64,000 bases of DNA from Styela clava (taxonomy: Eukaryota > Chordata > Ascidiacea > Stolidobranchia > Styelidae), in contig NC_135251.1 in NCBI RefSeq assembly GCF_964204865.1, positions 16,554,001-16,618,000 of the forward strand, written 5' to 3'. The number at the start of each line of letters is the position of its first letter. The stretch's first letter is position 1. The notes beneath the pieces are model-generated. The model ran no database searches. It was not told where the DNA came from and saw only the letters and a list, made by a program, of their open reading frames with translations. Below are positions 44,799 to 56,200 of the stretch, in pieces. A program made the translations under genes and the position numbers.

Positions 44799-45977
44799 CA
44801 GGGATGTCAAACTTGCGGCCCCAGAGAACTCCCAGTGCGGCCCTCGAACGCTTAACAATAATTGTAATAGTATTTTGGATTTTTTTTTTATTTAAATGTA
44901 AAAGATTTTTCAAAACTTTTAAAGTGAAATTGAATATTCACACAGAAAACAATTTACTGAAAGTAGTTTTAGAAAGTTAATTTTTTTTTTGTTCACATTT
45001 TGACTCAATTAAGAATACACATCAAGCTAGCAAAAGAATACTGAATAAAACACTTGAGTGATTAAATTAAAGTACATAAAGAAGGTGGTATTTTCGAAGA
45101 AAATGGGAGTTGCAATATTTCTGCATTTCACAAAATTCTGAAGCACATTGTAAAATTTGTCATATTTCCATCAGTACAATGAAAAAACACAATAAGCTCA
45201 GCAGTCAATATGACAAATTCGAAGACCAACTCCGAACAGAAAATTTCCATGTGTTTGTATATTGATATAAATATACAACGACTTAGTTACTAAAAATCAA
45301 TATCAATAATAATTCAAGCAATCCTATGCCATGCAATGTAGCCCGAAATGTCTTGTCGAAAAAATCTGCCATTTGTTTTTTACTGATCTATACATGAAAT
45401 GATAAAAGTAACTTTTTTGCATTACTGGAATTAATTAAACTTTTGCAAAGATACAGATTAACCCATGATCATGTGACCTCGTTAGTTAGAGTTGGTACTA
45501 TAAAATCATTTCAGCCTGGCCTTAGTATGCTGGTGACACAAAGAAGATGCCAAACGTCAGGACAAATGTAATTAAAAAAAACATTGAGTTTATACTGTAG
45601 TATTTTTGTTAATTTTAGGTTCATATATTTAGATTAAGTCATTTTTAGTGTATGTATTATTCTTTCCTTAACCAACGCTTGTTCAAAAATAATTTTGATG
45701 GTTGTACATGGAATTTTATGATTTTTTGTAATAAATAAAGTAACTTGCAATAATAGTGGAATGCAAATATTAATATGTAATTGCATTTGAAATTAAAGAA
45801 AATAAAGAATATAATAAAACTTAATCCAACTGATTAGTTGCATCACAATATATGTCACAAACTAAAACTATCTGAAAAATATCTTTCAAGTATACATTAT
45901 CAAAAACTGTTTGCGGCCCTTTTTACAATTTCTAACATGCAATGCGGCTCTCGAAACCCATGAGTTTGACACCACTG
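44799..45977. mobile_element. hAT-like element, about 1.18 kb, no transposase
   Basis: The left end cagggatgtcaaacttgcgg and the right end (reverse complement cagtggtgtcaaactcatgg) are inverted repeats of the CAGNGGTGTCAAAC type found on hAT elements. Subterminal motifs tgcggccctcgaacgc and tgcggctctcgaaaccc also mirror each other. Flanks are atctagac on the left and atctattctagac on the right, which could be an 8-bp target duplication with a later 5-base insertion. The interior is AT-rich and lacks a transposase frame, so it is a non-autonomous or decayed copy. Confidence 0.7.
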
Positions 45978-47123
45978 ATCTATTCTAGACGATTCAAGCA
46001 TTGCTTTGGGAAATAATATCACTTCAATTAAATTGAAAAAAAATTTCGCTATATTAAATACAAAACCATTGCTATCATAAAGGTAAACCAATTCAGCCAT
46101 TCGGAATATATTGGCCTTCACAAAGCAATGGAGGCAGAATTGAGAGTTCATGAGCTATGAACTTTTGTTCTTTTCTTTGTCTTGAACTTTTCATACTTCA
46201 CAGCCGCTATTAATTTTTTTTAAATTTTAATTACCATGTGATGGTCATACATACTGTATCTTTGTATTTTCTGTCATGATGTATTATCTCAATGTGTCAA
46301 ACTTTTAATTAGTGTGTATATTTTGCTTCCAGATGACATAAATGTATTGTCTTGCTTATTACCTCAGCTTGGAGTATTGACAAGAAAAAAATGCCCGTAG
46401 ATTACGTAAAAAAATGTTTAACTCTTTGTTATAATCAGAATTCACATTTAATAGGAATTATAAACAGCCAACAATCAATGAGAATTATATGCCAAATCCT
46501 TCAAAATAAATTTGTCTTCTAAAGTCGGAGGAAGGCAAAACATATAGGTAGTTTCCATTCACACAAGTTTTTCAAGAAGACTTGCTCGAGACAAACTAAA
46601 TGAGCATCGTCAGGTGATCGGTAAAGCTGCAAGTTGAATCAGCCCTGCAATCTCCTGCATAGAAGATAATATTAATTAGCGGGCTAAGAGATAAATTTCT
46701 AAATTTAGACACAAACCTATCTACGAGGCATTATGTACCAGCAATGTTACCTACGATTAACTGAATATGTAATATGTCTAATAAATTCACCTACTAAAGC
46801 AAGTTCGATAGTTTCACACTTTCTGTTATGGAATTGTATCACATCACCTTTAAGAGAAGTAAAAACAGTTTTGCTGTTTTGTATGACACCCTCTTTAAAA
46901 GAAATTTTAATGTTTAAGCGCAAACATTAAAATTACTAACTTTGAACTTTGTCATTATCTGCAAAATGTTTCACACAAATCTTTACGCTATCGCGTTTGT
47001 AATATTCTCTGATAAAAAAAACGTCTATGATGTTCAGAATTACTCTATACAGCTTGTCTGCCATTCTTGCTTTCCAAATGAGCAAAACTTCTCAGATATA
47101 GAGATTATTTTCTTTCGTTACAG
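45978..47123. other. Stretch without recognised genes
   Basis: Mostly AT-rich sequence with short open frames. A short segment around 46548-46613 reads SIHTSFSRRLARDKLNEHRQ followed by gtgatc and could be an exon. I could not join it in frame to the candidate terminal exon at 47124-47218 without a stop, so I leave it unassigned. Confidence 0.4.
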
Positions 47124-47218
47124 GCGCAAAAAGGCGGGTACTACACGTAAAGAAGACGCCGAGTAGCAAAAGCAAGCGGAAAACCGTCGCGAAAGGCGAC
47201 GAGAAATATGTGCATTAG
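47124..47218 (+). other. Candidate terminal coding exon, Lys-rich
   Basis: Following tttctttcgttacag, one frame reads AKRRVLHVKKTPSSKSKRKT then VAKGDEKYVH and a stop at 47216-47218. AATAAA follows at 47314-47319. The basic composition, good acceptor and polyadenylation signal suggest the last exon of an unseen plus-strand gene. Other frames in the same block also carry short basic peptides, and no upstream partner was found. Confidence 0.3.
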
Positions 47219-47473
47219 AGCGTATCATGAAATACAATCTTTCGCATGTAGTCTTATGGAGTGACGTCAGAGTTGCCTATCATGTTGTTTAATGTCATTG
47301 GTCTGAGCGACTGAATAAATTTCAATTAATATATCGATGTTTACTTACTGCTGATTGGTCATTGTTACGGAAATAAACAAAGAAATCGATGCTCGGGGAA
47401 ACATATGACTACAGCTCAATTTCGATTACCGGCGTACTTGACTTGATTATGGAGTAGTTTCATGAAAAAATGT

Positions 47474-47825
47474 GAGGTACCGGTACCGGAGGTAAGTCTG
47501 TAAGTGGAAAGGAACAACATACCGTTCGGTACGGTACCCGTAGTTTTGGTACATCTGAATATTCCACCTGATACCGGTACCGGTAGCGGTAGGTAGACTA
47601 CCGGTAACTGCAAACTGTGACATCTTACTGTCATTTCATACCGGTACCGTACCGGTACTCTCATAGTCTGTGTAGTACTGGATAATGAACCCGATCAATA
47701 CTGGTACCGGTACGGTATCTCTACAGAAACGACCTGTCCAGTTTTCCAGTACCGGTACCGTACTAACAAACTGATGCATGTAACAAAAAATTGTATGAAA
47801 TACCGGTACCGGTACCGGTAGCCTA
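47474..47825. repeat. Cluster of ACCGGT/GGTACC palindromes
   Basis: The alternating palindromes ggtaccggtacc occur again and again in about 350 bases, for example at 47476-47489, 47570-47584, 47640-47658, 47701-47716, 47748-47761 and 47803-47820. More isolated copies lie at 47955, 48291, 49336 and elsewhere in the window. The units are separated by unrelated sequence, so this is not a simple tandem array. No gene is visible here. Confidence 0.7.
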
Positions 47826-50248
47826 GTTACCTAGCATCTGAGTGATTTTGGTTTTGCGTTGATCTGATGAGGTCGCCTAAAAGTAGGCAAAAGAGAAAGA
47901 TACAGTACGGTTCTGCTACTGTAGGCACTTTCCAAATAAATAAATTTAATGAATACCGGTAGGCGTAACGTTTTTTTCAATTGTTTGTTTGTGTTTTTGT
48001 AAGAGAAACTAAAATACAGTAAACTGTGTACAACAGGCATTTACCTTTTTCCAAAACTGCAATAATACTGATATGATACTGATTTAATTTTCATTCTTAA
48101 TTAAGACCAATCGACTAATACAGTGATCTTCAACCTTTTACATTTTTCAAAAACATTGGATACGGTACCTCTGTAGTCTGTACCTTACAAGTAGCCTACC
48201 AATGTTTATTACTGCACAGAAAGTGAATTAAAATCTAGTTGATGGGTCAAGTCATTATAAATGATCATTTTAGTTTTTATTGTAATGTACCGGTAGTCTA
48301 AATAACGATATCGTAGAAACAAAGTTAAATTCAGTCGCTTCTTTCTTCGGGTTTTACTTCTTTCTCAATTGCTCTCCGCATCAGAAGATCAATATCAAGT
48401 TTCAATTTCGTGACTTTCAACAAAAACCTTCCTTCACACAATCAAGTTGGAGGCATCTGCACTAAGATAGCAACAGCCCCCTCCCCCTGCAAAATTTTTG
48501 TCAAGGGGGCCTTTAAAACTAACGATACTGCAATCTCTCCATGCAATCTAAATTTGCAATCAGACATCACCTGTGCATCATTGTGCCATCTTTGGGTTTG
48601 TGTTCAAAAACAATTGGTAGGGATTGGGACCCCTGGCCCCTGTCTGGTTGCAGCCAGATGACTGCATTGCTTGCTTTGTTTTCTTTGATCAAATTTTATA
48701 CCATTTCTCAGTTGTATGCCCTACTTATTGTCCAGTAGACTTTAGTACATCGTATACCCGGTTGAAGAACACTGGACCAGAATGTAGTGGTAGACTATGT
48801 GCCTTGACTAGTTAGCTAATTCAGTAATTTGACTAGATCAATCATTTCCCCATAGTATATAGCACATATTCTTGGAATGCCTATTTTTACTGTATTAGCT
48901 CGTCGCTCATTTGACAGTGTCAGAATTGAACAACAGTATAAAGCATGTAAAGTCGGTAACAAAATTGTTGCCGATTGTATAGTAACTTGAAGCAAAACCT
49001 AATGTAAAGAAGTAATTGTAAGCAAAATTTGCTTTTTATGTGAAATTATGTAAGCTACAAATGCGATAAGGAAACAAAATCTAGCTATACCAAATTTGTA
49101 GGTGAAAATTTGTTGAAAATCTATTATTCATGTCAGCATGACAAGGTCTATTATTATTTACTAGTACATTAGTATTATTGTGAGTCATTCAATGTTTTTG
49201 CCTGTTTTAATTCAACGATACTTTCTGTCAGTTCTACAATACTAGATTTGATCGCTGAGATATTCTGTTATATTTTACTTGAAAATATAGTCAAACACTC
49301 TTTCCAAGCTTCATATTGAATGAGGATAAAAATGTACCGGTATGTGCAAAGTAATAAAATTTATCAAAAGAATTTCAAATGTGTCCCGTTTTTCATGCCC
49401 TTGATTTCACTTTATGAATAATTTTAGTTTCCCTTGACCCCGATTCTTCATAGTATTTTAACATGTGTTATAATGTATTCTATATTAATGTTTACTGTCT
49501 TTATTCATAATTTTTTATTTAAAATATATCTATGCGAATGTTGATTTGGGATAGGTATATATCTTCCTAAATCAACTATTTTCTTGGATAACTTTTTTGT
49601 TAGTGTTTGTTCAGTGACTTTTTTTACATGTTTCATTCATATTCTGCTTCATTCTCTGCTTTTCAAGATGCTGCCATAGTCTGAAATGAGGCAGTAATAC
49701 CACATGCGATCTCGCATGTCTTATTTTTCTCAGTATTTGTTTTAATATATGTTGTACTACCTTTTTGAGTCTTTCGTGTAAAAAAAAATCAGTCATCTGA
49801 AATTTTACACATTCACCATGTAGTAATAATAATTATGTCTGTGATAATAATTCTCTATGTTATCAGTGGCTTTTTCATACAAAGTCTTGTTCGAATTAAA
49901 AGTGTTGAAGACTTGGTAAAACAGAGTCAGAGAGTACAGCCAGTGGAAGCAAGCAACATGTACTTGTTATTATCAACCTGACAACATTCTTGATGCATGA
50001 TATGCATGGGAATTTCTTATTATAACTACTTATCCCCAAATACATTTTTATATTGTATTTATAAAAGTAATTAATCCATCTTCTTCTTTGGATGATTTGA
50101 AAATCTTATCCATTGATTTGTGTATTGATTTTTTACACATTTCTGTAATAGATTGGTTAGGAACTAGGAATGTAGTGTATTTGTAGTCTGTTTCTAGTTC
50201 AGAGTATCAATTTGAATATGTTCTGAACAGTTTATTCAAATAACTACA
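47826..50248. other. Upstream region of RNF11
   Basis: No conserved exon was recognised. The promoter and any 5' UTR exon of the 50249 transcript should lie here, but I see no convincing core promoter element. A patch near 48460-48660 has modest GC and an 83-codon open frame without recognisable features. Confidence 0.4.
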
Positions 50249-53200
50249 ATGGGGAACTGTTTCAAAACTGAAACCACTGATGATATATCTCTGCTTAATG
50301 ATGATGAAAATGAGGCAGAAGATGATGAATATCAAGTACAGCGATTTGATCCTCCTCCACCATATAGATCTAATGAGGTAAGATGCAATGATGCTGTCAT
50401 TTTATCCCAAAACCAGTTTTATTCATTTTATATGATTCTGTCTTACTTACTAGGTCGTTAGTGTATTCACTGTATTGCCAATCAAAGTTGCACTCGATTC
50501 CCATGCATGAAATATTTATGAAATTTAAAAAAATAGGACAAATTGTTGAAGAAATAGCATGAAAATAGGCAGTTCGATAATCACTAATAATTTTCTGCCA
50601 TGAAACTGAAACGAATACCAGTACTTAATGCACTAAGAAAAGTGATCAAAAACCTGCAATTAAAATTTCATTATGCCAAGATTTCAAATCATCAACTATT
50701 ACAAGTTAGACTCGTTAGGCAGATCAGTGCTCAGGAATTCCCCATTTGCTTATATTTGAATTATTTCACGAATTTTCTTGACTTCATTGATGATGCAAAA
50801 ATTAGAGCATCTACATATCGCAAATTGGTATATGTTGTATATTTATGTTCGAGATTGCGATGAAGATTTGAGTCAAAACAATGGCTGTCGTGCCTTTGCA
50901 TAATAGCCATTTGAACCACCTTTGGCTACATCCCATGTGTCAGATAAATTGGTTCAATCCAATTCAACTTGTCCTCTGCATCAGTTTATGAATATATTGC
51001 TTATGCAATTACTGAATTTATTCTCATTGATGAAATGGAAGCTGAAAGTTGTCATGGATATGAAGAGCTTGCTGCTTTTTATTTTAGCTTTTAATAGCTG
51101 ATTACTTCAATCTGGACCGATTTTGCTGGTTATGAGCTTCATACAAACTCTAATTGGTGTGCCTCCCAGTTGAATATCAAGAAATATCCTGTTATTCCTG
51201 TATATTGAAGTTTAATGCCAATATAACATCTAGCAAATGCATATTCTCATTAATCTGTCTACAAACCAGCACTTGTCATACTAGTAATCAAATAAGAAAC
51301 CATCAGCTATTTTATAATAGAAAGTCTCTGAAATTTATATTATCTTTAATGATATACAATTTAGATGTATGTATATCTACGCTTGGGGGGAAACTAACAA
51401 ATAGGGCGATTCTCAACTCTGAAAATGCATATAATTGTTTTTGAGAGCCCTGTTACAAATCAATTATTTCCCTCCATAATATATTCCTCAATGATTTTAA
51501 AACATGTTGTTTGATTCAGTTTATTTATAACATAAAAAAGTTGTGAGTAACCAACCAAAATGAGATGTGTAAAAATGGTTGTCTTGATTAGCAGTATTTC
51601 ATTATAATTTATATTGCCCAAACAAAGTTTGATGCTCATTTTAAATATTAAAAGTCAGGACATGTTCAGATAAAACCAGGCAGATGCCATATACTTTTTG
51701 CTCACATTTTTGTGCTTTGTGGACTGTGGCCAATGTAAATTATCTGAAGTTCTACAATTACAGTTGTACATTACAATAATCACCCAAGACCAGTGAATCC
51801 GAAGTTGTGTCTTTTTTGGACAAACTTGTGTAAATGGAATAAATATTGGGTAAGCAGATTATGCATGTGGATGAGCCATTTGCGGCCAGTTACTCGACAA
51901 AGGTGCAGCATTTACCTACCATTTGTGATACAAAATTACTATTTGTCAAGCAAAAGCTTCCTTTTGTATTCAAAATTCATCAGTGTTAATGGTTTCCTAT
52001 GGAAAACCGATGGTGACCGTACATTTGAACCCATGTGTATATCCTCGGGTTCAATCTATATGCGGGTGCTAAAACCCATGGGTTAGGTTAGTATAGGGTC
52101 AAATATCCGCAAAACAAAAAAAATTTCCATAGGTGCAATAGTATGCAGGTTCAAATCTACGTGGGTTCAAATGTACGGGAACCGAAACCGATTCTATATC
52201 AGTAAATGACCGCATGCAACCTAAGTTGGTCATCTGTCACACAATTCACATGAACTAATACTGGAATAAATTTATGTTTTAAAAAAATTACATAACGCTA
52301 CATTCGCGCAGTTAAGAGCGGAACGATTTGTTAATAATCTGAGGTAAATTACCACCAGCTACCGTATTTGTCGACATCATGAGTCTCATGACAGTTATAT
52401 GGTTTCGCCTGAGATTGCCGAATTGCACATACAGTATATCCACGGGGCACGGCCTCACTCGCTGCTCTTGTAATGGCGACCACACCGATCAAGTTAGTAG
52501 ACAAAGCGAAAGTTGGACGAACAGATAATAATAAAATGACATCAATTATTCCCCGTATTTTTTTCGATAAAATTATTCGCAAATGGTGCAAAACATGTCC
52601 AAACCTACATTGGGTCACCTTTGCAGCGACAACGTTGTTGATACTTGACGTCACTGTTTTTCTCTCGTTTGTCAGCTGACTGGACAAAGAGGAAAAGGTC
52701 GTGTTTGTCTGGTATTAGCGTTCGCCGTGGGATCGAAGAACCGCTGTGTATGTAACAGCGAAGGGCGACTTGGACCGAGTCAGCAGTTTTAGTAATAATG
52801 GTTGGAGCTTGCCTATTAATCAATTTTCATGTTTTTGTTTGATCTCTATTGCCTTAACATTGCATCCAGCAGTTAGCGCTTGAGCGGAAACGGTATTCTG
52901 GTTGTACTGTTATAGTTACTGAGTTGTGCTACTGTCTGCCATTAGTACTTGCATTCTATACTAGTTCAGTATGTTGTTGGGTCTAGACTGACAGGGTAGG
53001 CTTGTTAGTACAGTTGTAATGAATATAAGGCAGGAGCATGCTACCCGAATTGCACTTACAGACTTGAGGCTAATGAGCCACATATATCAGTATAAATTTC
53101 CAGTTATATGAATGTCAGTATGTACAGAAACTGAGAAAACGTGAAATAACAGGTAAGGCATAAGGGTAATCATATCTTAGTAGTTTTTGTCAAGCAGAAC

Positions 53201-56200
53201 TGTATGTCTGCTCAGTTTTACCTGTCAAATACTTCTTTGTTGTAGTTTTTGACCAGTCTTGAGATGTCATTGTATTCATGTACGGTACCTGCTAGTTGAA
53301 AAAGTTCAATTTATGATTTCATTATAGTTGTCTTACAGTCTCAACAGCCAAATTCTGATTTGTGTGTAGTGTAGGCTGTAAATTAGTGGTGTGTGATTCG
53401 AATCTTAGCATCTATAATATTACCAATACGACTCAGGAATTTACTGTGAATAAAAATAACTGAAACACTATTTCCATTATTAGGCAAATAGTCAATGAGT
53501 CTACGAATTTTGCTGTATTTTTTCAAGTTCTCTAACATGTAATTGGGATCATCAGTTTAAGAAAGACTACATTCAAAGCTGTTATTGTAATGCTGTAATC
53601 TTGTTGTCAGAGTGATTGATTAGGCTATCCTGCACTTAATAAAATGTGGTTGCAATTACCCATTTTTGTGGTCATCAGCTGTTTAGAGACTGTATCTTGG
53701 AATCCTAACCCAAGTCGACATTTTAACTACTATTTCACACGCAAATTGAATCAGATATAACTTTTTATATTTATGCTTGGGGGAAGAAAGCCAATAATAC
53801 TGCCCCAATTTTACCTTTCATCAATGGAATGCATTCATAATAACAGGATTTGATTTTTTCAAGACATCTTTTCTGTATGATGATTGAAAATACTTTCTTG
53901 CAATAAAAACAGTATCATGTATTTTGGATCTGTTATTGCTTGCGTTTCATAGCCCAGGACTCATTTATATTTCACAGACTTCTAAATATTTTATGACATA
54001 GTTTTTGCTCATTCCTAATAACTACATAATTCTGCAATGGGGAATCAGATGAGTGGTAGTGAAGGTGAAGAAGCAAATATTTCAGAAAGACATTCATCAC
54101 ATGTTGTTAATATTGATCAGTCACATAGTAGGCCAAAGCCAATTCCTAAGTCAAGGATACGATTGGTACCATTATCAGGAAGTCCTTCTACCTCAGCAGA
54201 TAACGCACCCTTTTCATCTTTGTCAAATTCAAATGGTTCAAGAAATGCTGAATCAGTAAGTTTGTTTTTTTACAGTTGTTTGTAATTTCTCTGTGAAAAT
54301 ATAATATAGCCTATTGTAGAATATATAATATTGCTTCTGAGCCATATTGCTATCAACTCTTTAAATGATGTCTAGTTAACATTTTCTAAAACAAAGAAAG
54401 ATTATTTTTGCTACCGCTGATAATTTATGAATTGAAGGGTACAGCCAGAATTTGTATAGCTTTCAGAGCCAAGCTTTTTAGTTTGGACTACATCGAAGAT
54501 TATGTTTATATTTTATATTGAGTGTATATTAAATTATTTTAACCCTTTCCTAGCAGCTATTTTTTTTAAAAAAACAATTGTATTAACTAATTATACATTC
54601 CTAATTAATCGTTCACTGACAACAAAAAAACTAATTTACCTCTGTTGCCTGCTGAGGGCTTGGCTTGTTGGAAGGCTTGTACGTTGTCATATGGAATATT
54701 TTTTTAATCACCCGGTTGCAAACCTGGTTTGCTTTAACATTAGTCAATAGTAGTATAGCGAAGAATTGTGCTTTCTTTTTAAACAATTGCTGCAGTACTT
54801 AATTCTTGGGACAATCAGATATCTTCAATTGTTCAAAATTGGTTCTGTTCTTGTGCTTAGGTTAACAGTCCTCTTAGATATAGGTACTCAGAAAATTGTA
54901 AAGGTATAAAATCTATAGGCCTACATGTGTCATCCCTTATTCAAATATGCCTGAAGAAAATTTGCGAATGTTGATGAAGTCAGCTCCTTTCTTCTTGGCC
55001 ACGATATAGTGTTATATTTAGCATGTAACCCATTGCCAAATCAGCAAATATCCATTTTGGACGGCTTCTCAAGTTCATATTGGCATTGCCCGAAACATTT
55101 TCTTGCCTTGAAACCAGTCATTGATAATTAATCTGCTGTGAGCTCTTGGGAGGGTGAAAATACTTTTAAAAAACACACCAGATGCTGCATAATTGGCTCT
55201 ATCTTGTCACACTTAAAATGTTTGTTCATCAATATCGCAAACACGAGCATTGTATGAAAAAGCATTTGTAAGCGATTCCAGGAAGTAATCTGCAAGAAAT
55301 ATTCAACCCTGATTCCTGCGGTTGAATTTTTGCGTCCAAAATTCTTGAATTCCTGTTTGCGTGACCATCTTCAAAATAACTCCCTAGGCTAGAAGAAAGA
55401 ATGGACATCTTTACTCAGATGGCATGCCTACATATCAAGCTACACAATGTATGTAGGGTAGCCAACTTAGTGTTAAACCATTCCGGGACACTTGTCTAGA
55501 ATTTGAAAATAGATGCAACAGAAGCTTGTGAAACACGAAAGCCATTAAAAGCAACAGTGCGCCCTGCCTGTCAAAGAGCGATGCAGCGTTATTTCACAAA
55601 CTCCAGGCCTCTAAATAACTTATTAAATAAAACTTGGGCAATGTTGAATGATTGTTATGTCATCAGGAAGTCACGGTTGACAAAACATGTCTTATCCACA
55701 AGTTTCAACTCACTTCTATTCGAATGACCTATACAGATATAATCGTTTTTATTTAAAAAAATATTTGTGAATTACCGTACATCCCGTTTTGAACGAAGCC
55801 GACACGTTTACATGACCTTCTATTTTAGATCGCCTTGGTTGTCAGTGAATTCCGCAGACAACCGCAACCCGACCGGGACGGTTGGTAGCTTTAAATTTTT
55901 TGGCAGTTTAAGGTTTACATCACCACTTGAAAATTACATTCTCTCAGATTATTAGTGGTCAGGGTTTTCAAGTACATTGATTGAATCAATTGCAGAAAAT
56001 AAAGATGTCCATTTTGGAATCAAAGAGAATGTTGGAGACATTTATCATGATAAGCTCCTAAATTTTTTTTTTTTAAGAATATCATGGTTGCATCCAGCTT
56101 TCGTCAAACTTCGTTTCTGATGAGAACTATGCTATATATCCTATTGCAACATCTTAACCCTTTCCGTGCGGTGGGCACGTATACGTACCAACGACAAAAG

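Noticed and set aside
52349..52687. 112-codon minus-strand frame in the RNF11 intron
   Set aside because: It overlaps the plus-strand small membrane-protein-like frame, and at most one can be real. It lacks a recognisable domain and a good start context.
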